The notes under the pieces were generated by a model. It saw only the letters and a program-made list of their open reading frames with translations, was not told the DNA's origin and did no database searches. A stretch of 64,000 nt of DNA. Origin: DASXMT01 sp963755985. Its GTDB lineage: Bacteria; Actinomycetota; Acidimicrobiia; Acidimicrobiales; RAAP-2. The translations under genes were made by a program, and so were the position numbers. Location of the stretch: assembly GCA_963755985.1 (NCBI GenBank), contig CAVWLO010000004.1, positions 434,001 through 498,000 on the forward strand, written 5' to 3'. Shown here in pieces: positions 33,043 through 41,992 of the stretch; the first letter of the stretch is position 1; each line of letters opens with the position of its first letter.

Positions 33043-34641
33043 ATGACCCTGATGCCAACACTCGATCGAAAATGGTGGACCTTGATCGCCGTGTGTACGG
33101 CGATCTTCATGCTGTTGCTGGACATCACCGTGGTCAACGTGGCCCTTCCCGACATTCAGCGGTCGCTGCACTCGTCGTTCAGTGACCTCCAATGGGTGGT
33201 CGATGCCTACACGTTGACCCTGGCCGCCTTCTTGCTCACCGCCGGGGTCGTGGGTGACATGTTCGGGCGACGGGAGGTGTTCGCCATCGGGCTCGGGGTG
33301 TTCTCCGTGGCCTCACTGGTGTGCGGGCTGTCGACGACCTCGTTGATGCTGAATTTGTCCCGAGCTGTCCAAGGCGTGGGCGGCGCCATCATGTTCGCCA
33401 CCTCCCTGGCCCTGATCGCCCAGGCCTTCCACGGGAAGGATCGGGGGACGGCATTCGGGATCTTCGGCGCCGTCACCGGTGGCGCTGTCGCCGTCGGCCC
33501 TCTGGTCGGTGGGGCGATCACCAGCGCCATTGGCTGGCGCTGGATCTTCTTCGTCAACGTACCGATCGGGGTCGTGGCCATCATCATCACGCTGGCCCGT
33601 ATCCAAGAGTCACGGGACCCCAACACCAAGCGGATCGACTGGATCGGCTTCGTCACCTTCTCGGGCTCGCTCTTCATGCTGGTGTTCGCCTTGGTCCGCG
33701 GGAACACGGCCGGGTGGGGAAGCGCGGAGATCGTGGGCCTGTTGATCGGAGCGGGCATCCTCATGGCTGCCTTCATAATCGCCGAGCTCCGCCAAGTCGA
33801 TCCCATGCTCGACCTCAACCTCTTCCGGCGACCGGCCATGATCGGCATCTCGGGAGCGGCCTTCGCCCTCTCCGCGTCGATCTTCGCCCTGTTCTTGTAC
33901 CTGACGCTGTTCATCCAGGACGACCTCGGCTACGGGCCGCTGGCCGCCGGGGTCAGGTTCCTCCCCCTCACCCTCCTGGCCTTCATCGTGGCGCCGGGGG
34001 CGGGCAAGCTCACGGTCCGGTTCCCGGCGCGCTACATGCTGGGCATCGGCCTCTTGTTGGTAGCAGGCGGTTGCCTCTTCATGACCACCATTCAGCCCAC
34101 CTCGCAATGGACGGTGCTGCTCCCCGGGTTCATTCTGGCCGGAGCCGGCATCGGGATGATCAATCCCGTGCTCGCCTCGTCGGCGGTAGCCGTGGTTCCA
34201 CCGGAGCGCAGCGGCATGGCCTCGGGGATCAACTCCACCTTCCGGCAGGTGGGCATCGCCACCGGCATCGCCGGGCTGGGCGCTGTCTTCCAGAGCGACA
34301 TCCGGACCAAGGTGACCGATTCCCTTTTGAGCACGCCGGCCGGGCAGCAGGTGGCGGCCCAGCACGGCGCTCAGCTGGGCCCGGCTCTCACCGCCGGTCA
34401 GGTACAGAAAGCTGTGGCCGGGCTCCCCCCGGCTCAGGCCCACGCCCTGAGCACGGCCTACCACGCCGGCTTCGCCAGCTCTCTCAACCTGTTGATGGTG
34501 ATCGGCGCCATCATCGCCTTCGTCGGCGCCCTCGGCTCCTTCATCCTGGTCCGCCAGCGGGACTTCATCTCTGGTCACCAACCGGAGCCGGGGGGGCCGG
34601 GGCCGGCCCAGGAGGTCGAACCGGCGCCGGCGTCGGCATGA
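33043..34641 (+). CDS. MFS drug transporter, DHA2 (EmrB/QacA) family
   Basis: A 532-aa membrane protein with about 14 hydrophobic helices, as in DHA2 exporters that pump out drugs or toxic metabolites with protons. LDITVVNVALPDIQ is the helix-1 motif, QWVVDAYTLTLAAFLLTAG is typical, FGRREVFAIGL is the loop 2-3 motif A, and GGAIMFATSLALI and GPLVGGAI match motif C surroundings. Its stop overlaps the TetR start (ATGA), so the pair is coupled and probably self-regulated. Confidence 0.92.
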   Translation: MTLMPTLDRKWWTLIAVCTAIFMLLLDITVVNVALPDIQRSLHSSFSDLQWVVDAYTLTLAAFLLTAGVVGDMFGRREVFAIGLGVFSVASLVCGLSTTSLMLNLSRAVQGVGGAIMFATSLALIAQAFHGKDRGTAFGIFGAVTGGAVAVGPLVGGAITSAIGWRWIFFVNVPIGVVAIIITLARIQESRDPNTKRIDWIGFVTFSGSLFMLVFALVRGNTAGWGSAEIVGLLIGAGILMAAFIIAELRQVDPMLDLNLFRRPAMIGISGAAFALSASIFALFLYLTLFIQDDLGYGPLAAGVRFLPLTLLAFIVAPGAGKLTVRFPARYMLGIGLLLVAGGCLFMTTIQPTSQWTVLLPGFILAGAGIGMINPVLASSAVAVVPPERSGMASGINSTFRQVGIATGIAGLGAVFQSDIRTKVTDSLLSTPAGQQVAAQHGAQLGPALTAGQVQKAVAGLPPAQAHALSTAYHAGFASSLNLLMVIGAIIAFVGALGSFILVRQRDFISGHQPEPGGPGPAQEVEPAPASA

Positions 34642-36335
34642 GCTCCACGGTGAGCGCCTCCTCCAGCGATGAGGCCACCGAGCCGGGGTCATCATCGGCC
34701 GCGGAGCCCTATACCGAGCCGGGCATCTTGGACGCGGAGCCATGGCTCGAGCCGAGAATGTTGGACGCGAAGCCGGGCCCCGGGCCCCGGACGCCCGGGC
34801 GCCCTCGAGATCAACAGGCCAGCCGGGCCATCACCAAGGCGGCGATCCGGCAGCTGGACGACTCCGGGTACTCGGCCATGTCCATGGAGAGCGTGGCCAG
34901 CGAGGCCGGGGTGGCTCGGGCCACGGTCTACCGTCGATATCGCGACAAAGCCGACCTGATTACCAGCGCCATCGCCGAGCACGCGGCGGCGATCCCGTCC
35001 GGGCCGTCCGAAGACCCGAAGGCCGATCTGTGCCGCTTCCTCATCGACTTCGACCATCGCTTTGCTGCCTGGGGCATGGGGGTGCTCGGGTCGCTCATGA
35101 CCAATCGCGACGACCCAGGCGCCCTCGAGCTACATCGCCAACGGGTGATCGCTCCTCGACTGGCCTACGGGCGGCGGCTGTTGGAGCAGGCCCAGGCCAA
35201 CGGGGAGCTCCGGCCCGACGCCGACCTCGATCTCGCCTTCCAGATGTTGTCCGGGTCTGTCTTCCAACGCCGCGTGGCCGGGATGGTCAGCACCCCCGGT
35301 TGGGCGACGCGAGCGGTGGACGCCATCTGGAACGGGATGGGCCCAGGCTCCGACGGCGACCCCCAGGCGCAGGCTCCGACGGCGACCCAGGCGCAGGCTC
35401 CGACGGCGACCCAGGCGCAGGCTCCGACGGCGACCCAGGCGCAGGCTCCGACGGCGACCCAGGCGCAGGCTCCGACCCAGGCACAGGCCCAAACCCGGGC
35501 CTCGAATCAGACCGAGGCTCCCACCCGATCAGGGCCGGGCGCCGAGGTGTTCAGCAAAGAAGGCCATGAGACGATTGCCGGCGTCGACGGCTGCCTCTTC
35601 GTCGTAGCTCTCCGACCCGTCGCGGAAAAAACCGTGGCCCGCACCTGGGTAGACGATCGTCTCAGGGTGGTGCTCCCGGACCCGATCGATTGCCTCGGTG
35701 GGGATGTACTCGTCGCTTCCCCCGAAGAACAGGAGCGTGGGACAACGGGGCTCATCCAGTTCGTCGGCGATACCGGCGCCGTAGAAGCCGACGGCCGCGT
35801 CGAAGCCCGAGCCGTGCACGGCCGAGTGGTAGGTCAGGCGACCGCCCATGCAAAAGCCGGTGACACCGACCTTGTCGGCACCCATCGTCCGAAGGGTTGC
35901 CGCCGCCCAGTCGATGTCAGCTTGTGTCCGCTCCGGTTCGATCGTACCCATCAAGGTGGCGAAGTCGGCACCTTCCGAACCACCGGCCCGGAAGAAGAGG
36001 TCGGGGGCGATGGCCCCGTATCCTGCGGCAGCCAGGCGCTGGCACACCCGGAGCAGCTGGGGCGAGATGCCGTTGCCCTCATGGATGACGACGACGCCGG
36101 GCCACGGCGGGTCGGCGGCCGGGAGGGACAGGAAATAGGGCAGCGCAATGTCGGGCATGGCGACACTCTTGCACCTGAGGCAGAACGGCGTCGGCACCCA
36201 CACTGGGCCCGGCGCACAACGACGTCTGTCTTGCTCCTTCGCCGGCAAACCCGGAGGCCCTGCGCGATGACCCCCCTACGTGCTCGTCCTGGTCGGCCTA
36301 CCCCGTCGGCAACAAGTTGCCAACGTCCTCAGTGA
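34638..36335 (+). CDS. TetR family regulator with abnormal C-terminal extension
   Basis: The clear regulator is residues about 1-235: a Pro/Glu-rich N-terminus, then ITKAAIRQLDDSGYSAMSMESVASEAGVARATVYRRYRDKADLI and a TetR C-terminal domain ending near NGMGPG (about 35343). After this comes an 8-residue TQAQAPTA repeat encoded by 24-bp units. The frame then stays open to 36335, antisense through the dienelactone hydrolase gene, giving 565 codons. That part looks non-native. A one-base shift in the repeat would end the protein at 35569, so an indel in the repeat is likely. The role is probably to repress the overlapping MFS gene. Confidence 0.65.
   Translation: MSSTVSASSSDEATEPGSSSAAEPYTEPGILDAEPWLEPRMLDAKPGPGPRTPGRPRDQQASRAITKAAIRQLDDSGYSAMSMESVASEAGVARATVYRRYRDKADLITSAIAEHAAAIPSGPSEDPKADLCRFLIDFDHRFAAWGMGVLGSLMTNRDDPGALELHRQRVIAPRLAYGRRLLEQAQANGELRPDADLDLAFQMLSGSVFQRRVAGMVSTPGWATRAVDAIWNGMGPGSDGDPQAQAPTATQAQAPTATQAQAPTATQAQAPTATQAQAPTQAQAQTRASNQTEAPTRSGPGAEVFSKEGHETIAGVDGCLFVVALRPVAEKTVARTWVDDRLRVVLPDPIDCLGGDVLVASPEEQERGTTGLIQFVGDTGAVEADGRVEARAVHGRVVGQATAHAKAGDTDLVGTHRPKGCRRPVDVSLCPLRFDRTHQGGEVGTFRTTGPEEEVGGDGPVSCGSQALAHPEQLGRDAVALMDDDDAGPRRVGGREGQEIGQRNVGHGDTLAPEAERRRHPHWARRTTTSVLLLRRQTRRPCAMTPLRARPGRPTPSATSCQRPQ
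35364..35477. repeat. 24-bp tandem repeat at the 3' end of tetR
   Basis: Four full copies of a 24-bp unit beginning CAGGCGCAGGCTCCGACGG (35364, 35388, 35412, 35436) and a partial fifth. A diverged copy precedes it from 35344. It encodes the TQAQAPTA repeat and may be misassembled. Confidence 0.9.
35529..36158 (-). CDS. Dienelactone hydrolase family protein
   Basis: A 209-aa alpha/beta hydrolase. PGVVVIHEGNGISPQLLRV is the oxyanion-side segment; the nucleophile motif is GFCMGG with Cys, the acid is in FGGSDEYIP, and the His in AGHGFFRD. This Cys-Asp-His set is that of dienelactone hydrolases, which open lactone rings in aromatic catabolism. Start ATG at 36158. It is convergent with the TetR gene, whose frame runs across it on the other strand. 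Confidence 0.88.
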   Translation of the reverse strand: MPDIALPYFLSLPAADPPWPGVVVIHEGNGISPQLLRVCQRLAAAGYGAIAPDLFFRAGGSEGADFATLMGTIEPERTQADIDWAAATLRTMGADKVGVTGFCMGGRLTYHSAVHGSGFDAAVGFYGAGIADELDEPRCPTLLFFGGSDEYIPTEAIDRVREHHPETIVYPGAGHGFFRDGSESYDEEAAVDAGNRLMAFFAEHLGARP

Positions 36336-36693
36336 CGCTGGCCTCGCCTCCATGGGTCTCGCCGCCTCTCCCCTCGACGCCCATGGGGCGATCGTCCCCC
36401 ACCGGGGCCTGCCAGCGGGTCGGGGCCCGTGTGCACGATGGCGGGCTCCGGGGTATCTGGTGCCGGTCGACCGCCGTGACCGGCGGCCGCAGCCGCGAAC
36501 TGGCGTGGTTCCCGAGCAGTCCTCGTTTGCGCGCTCGAGCCATGGGTCGACCCCTCCCGTTCGCCGAGTGGTGGACGGCGGAGTCACCGACCGAGTTCAC
36601 GCTGTACGACTGACGTTGAAGTACGGCGCGTGTCTGACGGCGCCCCGGGGCCCGCCTATGAGCCCACCCGTTGCCCTTGTTACAGGTTGCCGT
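36159..36693. other. Non-coding or unassigned stretch
   Basis: Open frames exist on both strands, but none has a ribosome site together with recognisable protein features. I see no repeat, RNA gene or mobile element. It may hold the promoter of the dienelactone hydrolase gene at its left end. Confidence 0.4.
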
Positions 36694-37389
36694 TCAATCC
36701 GGGGAGTCGAGCCGATGAGAGGCGGCACTGCGGGCGAACACCGCCGCCGCAGCGAGCACGAGGACGGCCACAATAGCCAGCGGCCACGTGGCCCGTTGAT
36801 GGAGGAAGAGGGCAGCGCCGCCGAGGGCGCCGACCAGCATGGCCGCCACCGCCGTTGTCCTTCGACCCACCTTCGGATTACTCCCGCCGGCCAACGACGA
36901 GTCGGCAGCCAACCCGGTCAGGGTCATGGTGAGCACGGTCGTCGTCACGTCGGGGACGGCCAGCCGGCGGATCGTGGAGTTACGTACCCCCATGGCGAAG
37001 GCAAGCAAGGCGATGACCGTGTAACGCACCCAACCCGATCCGATGACGCCACCAGCGGTGGCGGACACGGCCGCAGCCCCGCCAGACCAGACCCCCTCGG
37101 TCACCATGGCGACGAGGAGCCAACGACGTCTTGAGGCGATGTGGATCGTGATCCGGCCGGCGCAGACCGCACCGACCAGGAACGACCCCAATGACGCGAG
37201 GCTGGCCGGGATCGAGAACCCCGGCGCGCCGGCGGCGGCGAACCCGAGCAGGACCACGTTCCCGGTCATGTTTGCGGTGAAGACGTGCCCCAGGCCCAGA
37301 TAGCTGACAGCGTCGACCATCCCGCTCACGACCGTGAGCACCGTCAGTGTGCCGAGCAGCACCAAGGATTGCCCGGACTCCGTGGCCAT
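36694..37389 (-). CDS. DUF1275 (YoaK-like) membrane protein
   Basis: A 231-aa protein with about six hydrophobic helices. VVSGMVDAVSYLGLGHVFTANMTGN is the family signature, and AMGVRNSTIRRLAVPDVTTTVLTMTLTGLAAD matches its conserved second half. Function is unknown; related fungal and bacterial members have been linked to transport. GAGGAGG precedes the ATG at 37389, which decides the start. Confidence 0.85.
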   Translation of the reverse strand: MATESGQSLVLLGTLTVLTVVSGMVDAVSYLGLGHVFTANMTGNVVLLGFAAAGAPGFSIPASLASLGSFLVGAVCAGRITIHIASRRRWLLVAMVTEGVWSGGAAAVSATAGGVIGSGWVRYTVIALLAFAMGVRNSTIRRLAVPDVTTTVLTMTLTGLAADSSLAGGSNPKVGRRTTAVAAMLVGALGGAALFLHQRATWPLAIVAVLVLAAAAVFARSAASHRLDSPD

Positions 37390-37602
37390 GTCGACCTCCT
37401 CGCCTCCTGCTGGCACGGGTCCGGTGGTACCCGTTGCCCGAATTATTGCCGGGTCACGCCAGACACGTCGGGCCGGAATCGACTTGCTCGAATTGAGGCC
37501 CGAGTCAGCAAGGCGGTCGGACGGAGACAATCACGGGTGGCAGACGAGCAGGAGAACAGCCAGCGGGGCCAAGTCCTGAGTTGGCCCGACGGGTCGCCGT
37601 CC

Positions 37603-37685
37603 ACGGCACCAGTTCTACGGCATCAGTTCAACGGCACCAGTTCAACGGCACCGGTCTGGGGCACCGGTTCTACGGCACCAGTTCT
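37603..37685. repeat. 14-bp tandem repeat (six copies)
   Basis: ACGGCACCAGTTCT-type units at 37603, 37617, 37631, 37645, 37659 (13 bp) and 37672. They fill the region before the Ddn-like gene's 3' end, and the last unit touches its stop codon. Confidence 0.88.
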
Positions 37686-38106
37686 ATGGCAGGGGCTCGA
37701 GGATCACCACGGGAATCTGACGCGTCGTCTTCTGTTCATACTCGGCAAACCCCGGGGCAGCGGCCTTCTGTGCCGACCAGATCGGCTCGCGCTCGGCCGC
37801 ATCGGCAACCCGGCTGGACACACGCACCGTCGCCGTGCCCACCTCGACGGTGGTCTGTGGGTTGGCCACCAGGTTGTGGAACCAGTCGGGGTTGGTGTCC
37901 GCTCCGGCCTTGGAGGCGAAGATGGCATAGCCATTGTTCAACGCCCGATAAGCCAGCGGATTCACCCGCTCGGTACCGGACTTGGCCCCCGTGTGATGCA
38001 AGAGGAGTAGCGGAGCCCCCTCGAAGGGCCCCCCGACCTTTCCCTCATTGGCGCGGAACTCCTTGATGATCTCGCTGTTGAAATCGGACATCGTGTTGTC
38101 GGACAC
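37684..38106 (-). CDS. Ddn-like F420(deazaflavin)-dependent nitroreductase family protein
   Basis: A 140-aa split-barrel protein. PLLLLHHTGAKSGTERVNPL, GYAIFASKAGADTNPDWFHNL and NPQTTVEVG are the family's hallmark segments. Mycobacterial Ddn uses reduced F420 to reduce quinones or nitroimidazoles. The GTG at 38106 has GGAGGAG seven bases upstream; an internal ATG five codons later is possible. It supports F420 use in this organism. Confidence 0.88.
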   Translation of the reverse strand: MSDNTMSDFNSEIIKEFRANEGKVGGPFEGAPLLLLHHTGAKSGTERVNPLAYRALNNGYAIFASKAGADTNPDWFHNLVANPQTTVEVGTATVRVSSRVADAAEREPIWSAQKAAAPGFAEYEQKTTRQIPVVILEPLP

Positions 38107-38229
38107 AGCTTTGCTCCTCCGTGTTCATCGCCGCTCGCTCACCCTTGCGCACTTCATCGGTGCCCCGTTCACGGTGCAGGATTCACACCGCCGATTCGCC
38201 ACTCCTGCTCGGTCAAGCGCTGGGAGGCA

Positions 38230-39063
38230 CTACCACGGCATCCCAGCGCCCCCGTTGGGCCGGAGGATCTGGCCAGTGACGAAGCTGGCCGCGTCGGACA
38301 CCAGGTACAGGATGGCAAAGGCAATGTCGGTGGGCATCCCGACCCGAGCCAGAGGGGCCATGTTCGTCGCCCAGTCCACATATGCCTGGTACCGGGCGGC
38401 ATCGACCTGGCCGGATTCGTCGACAAAATGGGCACGCGAGAAGTTGGAGAGGATCACTCCGGGAGCAAGGGCGTTGGCCCGGATCCCGTGAGCCGCGCCC
38501 TCAGCGGCCAACGTCTTGGTTAGTTGGGCCACGGCGGCCTTGGTCATTGCATAGGTGGACATGGTCGGGGCCGGGCTGTCAATGGCTCCCGACGAGATGT
38601 TCACGATATGCCCGGACCCTTGCCGGATCATGGCCCGCATGGCGGCCTGGCTACCGTAGAACACGCCTCGCAGGTTGACGTCGAACACGCGATCGAATTC
38701 CTCATCGGTGACATCCACCACCGGCCCGTCGCTCCGTATTCCAGCAATGTTGCCCATAATGTCGATGCGCCCGTAGTCGGCAATGGCCCGCTCCACGAGG
38801 CTGTCGACCTGTGCTCGCCGGGCCACATCCATCTCGACGGCGACCGCTGTCCCACCTCGGCCGGCGATCTCCTTTGCTGTCGTCTCGACGCCGGGCCCGT
38901 CGATGTCGCCGAGCACCACTGTGGCGCCCGCCCCGGCGAACACCAATGCCGTCGCCTTGCCGATGCCGCTGGCCGCTCCGGTCAGGACCGCCACCCGTCC
39001 GGCCAAGCTGAAGGCCTGAGCCGGTGTCACGTCGTCCGACAATGCGTCCACAGCGACCCCCAT
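38230..39063 (-). CDS. SDR family oxidoreductase
   Basis: A 277-aa SDR. AVLTGAASGIGKATALVFA binds the cofactor, NIAGIRSDG replaces the usual NNAG, the catalytic Tyr/Lys are in YAMTKAAVAQL, and the tail VTGQILRPNGGAG is standard. The ATG at 39063 follows GAGGTGG; an upstream alternative at 39081 lacks a better site. It stands alone between the Ddn-like gene and the secreted protein, so its substrate is not indicated. Confidence 0.85.
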   Translation of the reverse strand: MGVAVDALSDDVTPAQAFSLAGRVAVLTGAASGIGKATALVFAGAGATVVLGDIDGPGVETTAKEIAGRGGTAVAVEMDVARRAQVDSLVERAIADYGRIDIMGNIAGIRSDGPVVDVTDEEFDRVFDVNLRGVFYGSQAAMRAMIRQGSGHIVNISSGAIDSPAPTMSTYAMTKAAVAQLTKTLAAEGAAHGIRANALAPGVILSNFSRAHFVDESGQVDAARYQAYVDWATNMAPLARVGMPTDIAFAILYLVSDAASFVTGQILRPNGGAGMPW

Positions 39064-39300
39064 ATCATCCACCTCGGCCACCGCGCCTCGGTCGTCTGGC
39101 CACAGTTTGGCACAGACGCGCCGTGCGTCAATCCTGCATGTGGCTCGGTGCGATCACCCGTCCCGATCCCTGGTCGGAGATAGCGTGTCGGCAATCACGC
39201 GTGTTCTCACGGTGGCCCATCAGTCCACTTGCATCGATTCAGCACGTCGTTGGTGTGCACATCCGGTCGATGAATACGCCCGACCACCGGAGGTACACAA

Positions 39301-39993
39301 ATGTCCACTCTCAAGCGCTGGCAGACCCCTGCCAGTCTCAGCCTGGTACTCGCTGCAGCCATCATCCTCGTCCTGGCGATCGGCTACCGAGCCGACACCC
39401 ACCCGGCGAGTGATGGGGCCTTGGCCTCAACGACCTCGACACCGGCGACGTGCCCGAGTGCAACGCCGGCCGCTCCCATCGTCGCTGGAGCGCCGGTGAC
39501 CCCGGCTGCTCCTCCTGCCGCATCCTCGAATCCTCCTGCGGCATCCTCGAACAGCGGCAACTCCGCCCCGGTGGCCTCCGGATCGGGCAACGACATCCTC
39601 TCGGTGAGCGGCTCCAACAACCAGACGCAGGGCAACGACGGCGGCTTCGGCGACATCGGCATGCAGTTCCAGAACGTCAACATCAATGCACCCATCACCA
39701 ACGTCCACATCTCGGGAACCGGCAATAACACCGACGTGAATGTGACCAACGGCGACCCAGCGATCACCTCGCCAACGCCGCCGGCTGCCCCGGGGCCCAC
39801 GACTCCACCGACCGCTTCGACGTCCCCGACGACTCCCGCTTCGTCCACGACTCCGGCCACCCCCAGCCCAGCGCCCACGCCCAGCGCGTCGGCACCGACC
39901 ACGCCGTCTACAACTTCATCGTCGGTGCCTGTCACTGCGCCGACTGGTTCAGCCGTGACTCCGACGCCTGCGCCGACCTCGTCCGCTCCATAA
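39301..39993 (+). CDS. Secreted or membrane-anchored Pro/Thr/Ser-rich protein
   Basis: A 230-aa protein. An N-terminal basic stretch and hydrophobic helix (LSLVLAAAIILVLAIG) act as signal or anchor. The outside part is low-complexity except for a central segment about residues 90-150 (NDILSVSGSNNQTQGNDGGFGDIGMQF, then NVNINAPITNVHISG) with beta-like alternation. A long Thr/Pro/Ser tail follows, probably cell-wall spanning. GGAGG precedes the ATG. No family recognised. Confidence 0.7.
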   Translation: MSTLKRWQTPASLSLVLAAAIILVLAIGYRADTHPASDGALASTTSTPATCPSATPAAPIVAGAPVTPAAPPAASSNPPAASSNSGNSAPVASGSGNDILSVSGSNNQTQGNDGGFGDIGMQFQNVNINAPITNVHISGTGNNTDVNVTNGDPAITSPTPPAAPGPTTPPTASTSPTTPASSTTPATPSPAPTPSASAPTTPSTTSSSVPVTAPTGSAVTPTPAPTSSAP

Positions 39994-40195
39994 GGCGGCC
40001 CGCTAATGCTCCACAAGACGGCCCGCTAATTGGGAGACGACAGTCGGGTGTGCTGACGACGTAGTCCGATGAGTGGCTGGCCGGGCCGCGCTTCACGTGC
40101 TGTCCGCGGGGATCCGGCCCGGCGGCCGCCTCCGGCCCCCGGTGGCGGCCTCCGGCCTTGCCGGCTCTGACAGTTACACTTGCCGGCTCTGACAT

Positions 40196-41832
40196 CTAGA
40201 AGAGCCGGTCCGGTGGCGCGGCGGGGTAGGAGCCGGTGGCCGGGTCGGCGTCGTCGGTCTCGGGGTGGTCGGGGTGGTCGGTGGATCCTGTCCTCGGCGG
40301 TGGCTTCTCGGGTGGGAGCCACTGCCAGGTCCCCGGGCCCCCCTCCAACCGGAAACCCTGGTGGTGGCGCAGGTAGTGGTGCCGTGAACACAGGCGACAG
40401 AGATTCCACATGGCCGTCGGGCCGTTCTCGACCACGGGGATGATCCGGTGGTCGATCTCGAGGCCGTCTCTGACGTCACAACCGGGGACGACACAGGTCT
40501 CGTCCCGGGCTCTGAGGGCCCGGGCCAGGGGGGCGGTGATGGTCCGGCCCAGGTAGGTGATCGAGGCGATGTCGGTCCCCTTCGTGATGACCAGGTGCAA
40601 GATGGCGTCGCCCAGGAGCGACCGGGCCGTCTCGAGGGGGACGGGGCCCACCCCTGGTATCTCGCAGCGCTCGTTGCCTTCGAGGCTCCCCCGAGAGAGG
40701 GCCTCGAGGTCCACCCGGAGGTGCACGCTCGCCGGTGGGGGGAGACCGGTCGCCCGGTCGGTGGTGGCTCGCCGGCCGGCATCGGCCCGGTCGGCATGTC
40801 GGCCCGGTCGGTGTCGGGGCTGGTCTCGTCGGTGTCCGGGCCGATGTCGCCCGGTCCGGTCTCGTCGGCGCCGGTGCCGTCGGGGTTCGTCGTGGCCGTG
40901 CCGGCCGGCCCACCGTGGCCCGGTGGCCGGCGCTCCCCGCTGAGCAGGGCGACCAGGGCATCGGCCTCGTAGGCGTCGGGGCGCTCTCGGATCCCCAGCG
41001 TGCGGGCCTCGTCGAAGAGGACGGTGCGGGTGGGCTTCAGGGCAGCCAGCAGCTTGGCCCCGGCATCGGGGGTGAAGAGCCCCTCCAGGCGGAAGGCCCC
41101 GTCGCCGTCGGTGTAGTGGCGCAGGTAGCGGGAATCCCGGATGCGCTGGTAGGCGGCCAGGGCGTCCTCGTGGGATCGGGCCTTGGCCTTGGCCCGCAGG
41201 CACCGGTCGGCCAGCTGGCGGTGGGACTCGTTGCTGTCCGTGGCCGCCTCGACCAGCTCGTCGGAGCTTCCCGGGTCGAGGGTCAACACCCCGGCCACCT
41301 GGCGGGCCCTCGAGTGGGAGAGCTCGCCTGTGCGGAGGGCGGCATCGAGGCCGGGGTGGTCCCCCATCTGGTCGGCCAGCCGCAAGGAGCCAAAAGAGGA
41401 CCCGACCGATTCCCCGGTTCTCCTGGAGAGCCACTCGGCCGCCGTTCGGGCCCCGTCTCTTGTGTGGAGGTCGGTCTCGGCCGCCCGCTTGGCCGCCAAG
41501 GCCTTCCCGGTGGCACAGAGGTGCTCACCCCGAGAGAACCGGTCGACCAAGAGGGCGGCGTCCTCACCCGAGTAGCGCCCCGGCTCGAAGGAGGAGACGA
41601 AGGACTCGAGCAGGCCGATGGCCTCGGTGACCGACTCGGCCGTGTCCGGGGAGGCGGTGTGGGACTCGGGAGTACCGGAGGAGCCGGGGTGCGACCCGGC
41701 GCTGCTGGTGGAGCCGGTGCGCGATGGGGCGGTGTCCGAGTCGGCAGCGCCGGCCGTCCGCCGCCCACGGCGATCGCCTCTTGGCCCGGTGCTCCTCGCA
41801 TTCCTGGTACTCCGCTGGTCCGTTTTGGCCAT
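40196..41832 (-). pseudogene. DUF222/HNH endonuclease domain protein, frame-disrupted
   Basis: The N-terminal two thirds from ATG 41832 is the DUF222 region (RYSGEDAALLVDRFSRGEHLCATGK, LADRCLRAKAKARSHED). The C-terminal part has the HNH motif CVVPGCDVRDGLEIDHRIIPV and LCSRHHYLRHHQGF. They lie in different frames; the switch fits one missing base in a run of six G (40737-40742) inside a Pro/Asp-rich linker. Restored, it would be about 545 codons, normal for this actinobacterial family. Members are multi-copy and often mobile-like; the nuclease role is presumed. Confidence 0.8.
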
Positions 41833-41960
41833 ATGGAGAGCCTGACATGGGGGTGTAACGCGCCGGATAGGCGATCCGGCCCGAGCCGTGCGGCGCACCC
41901 GCGCCGGTCCCAGTGAGAGGCCCGTCCACTTACGGCCCGTTTGCCGCTCCCTCGCGGGTT

Positions 41961-41981
41961 CATAGTACAATGATATACTGG
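41961..41981 (+). promoter_or_regulatory. CATAGTA-type motif upstream of PF10118 gene
   Basis: CATAGTACAATGATATACTG holds a good -10 box (TACAAT, 41966-41971) with TTGCCG 19 bp upstream. The core CATAGTA also occurs upstream of other transcription units in the 42-58 kb island. It lies 12 bp before the next start codon. Confidence 0.5.
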
Positions 41982-41992
41982 AGAGGGGGCCT

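Noticed and set aside
33321..34637. Upstream extension of the TetR frame through the MFS gene
   Set aside because: The region is the +2 frame of a clear 14-helix transporter. The regulator starts at the overlapping ATG (34638).
36250..36693. Candidate small genes on either strand (about 100 codons)
   Set aside because: No ribosome site, no conserved-looking sequence and Arg/Pro/Gly-rich shadow composition.
40196..41832. A mobile element (group II intron or transposon) because of the HNH nuclease
   Set aside because: The DUF222 plus HNH layout is a common stand-alone actinobacterial family; no intron domains, inverted repeats or target duplications were seen.
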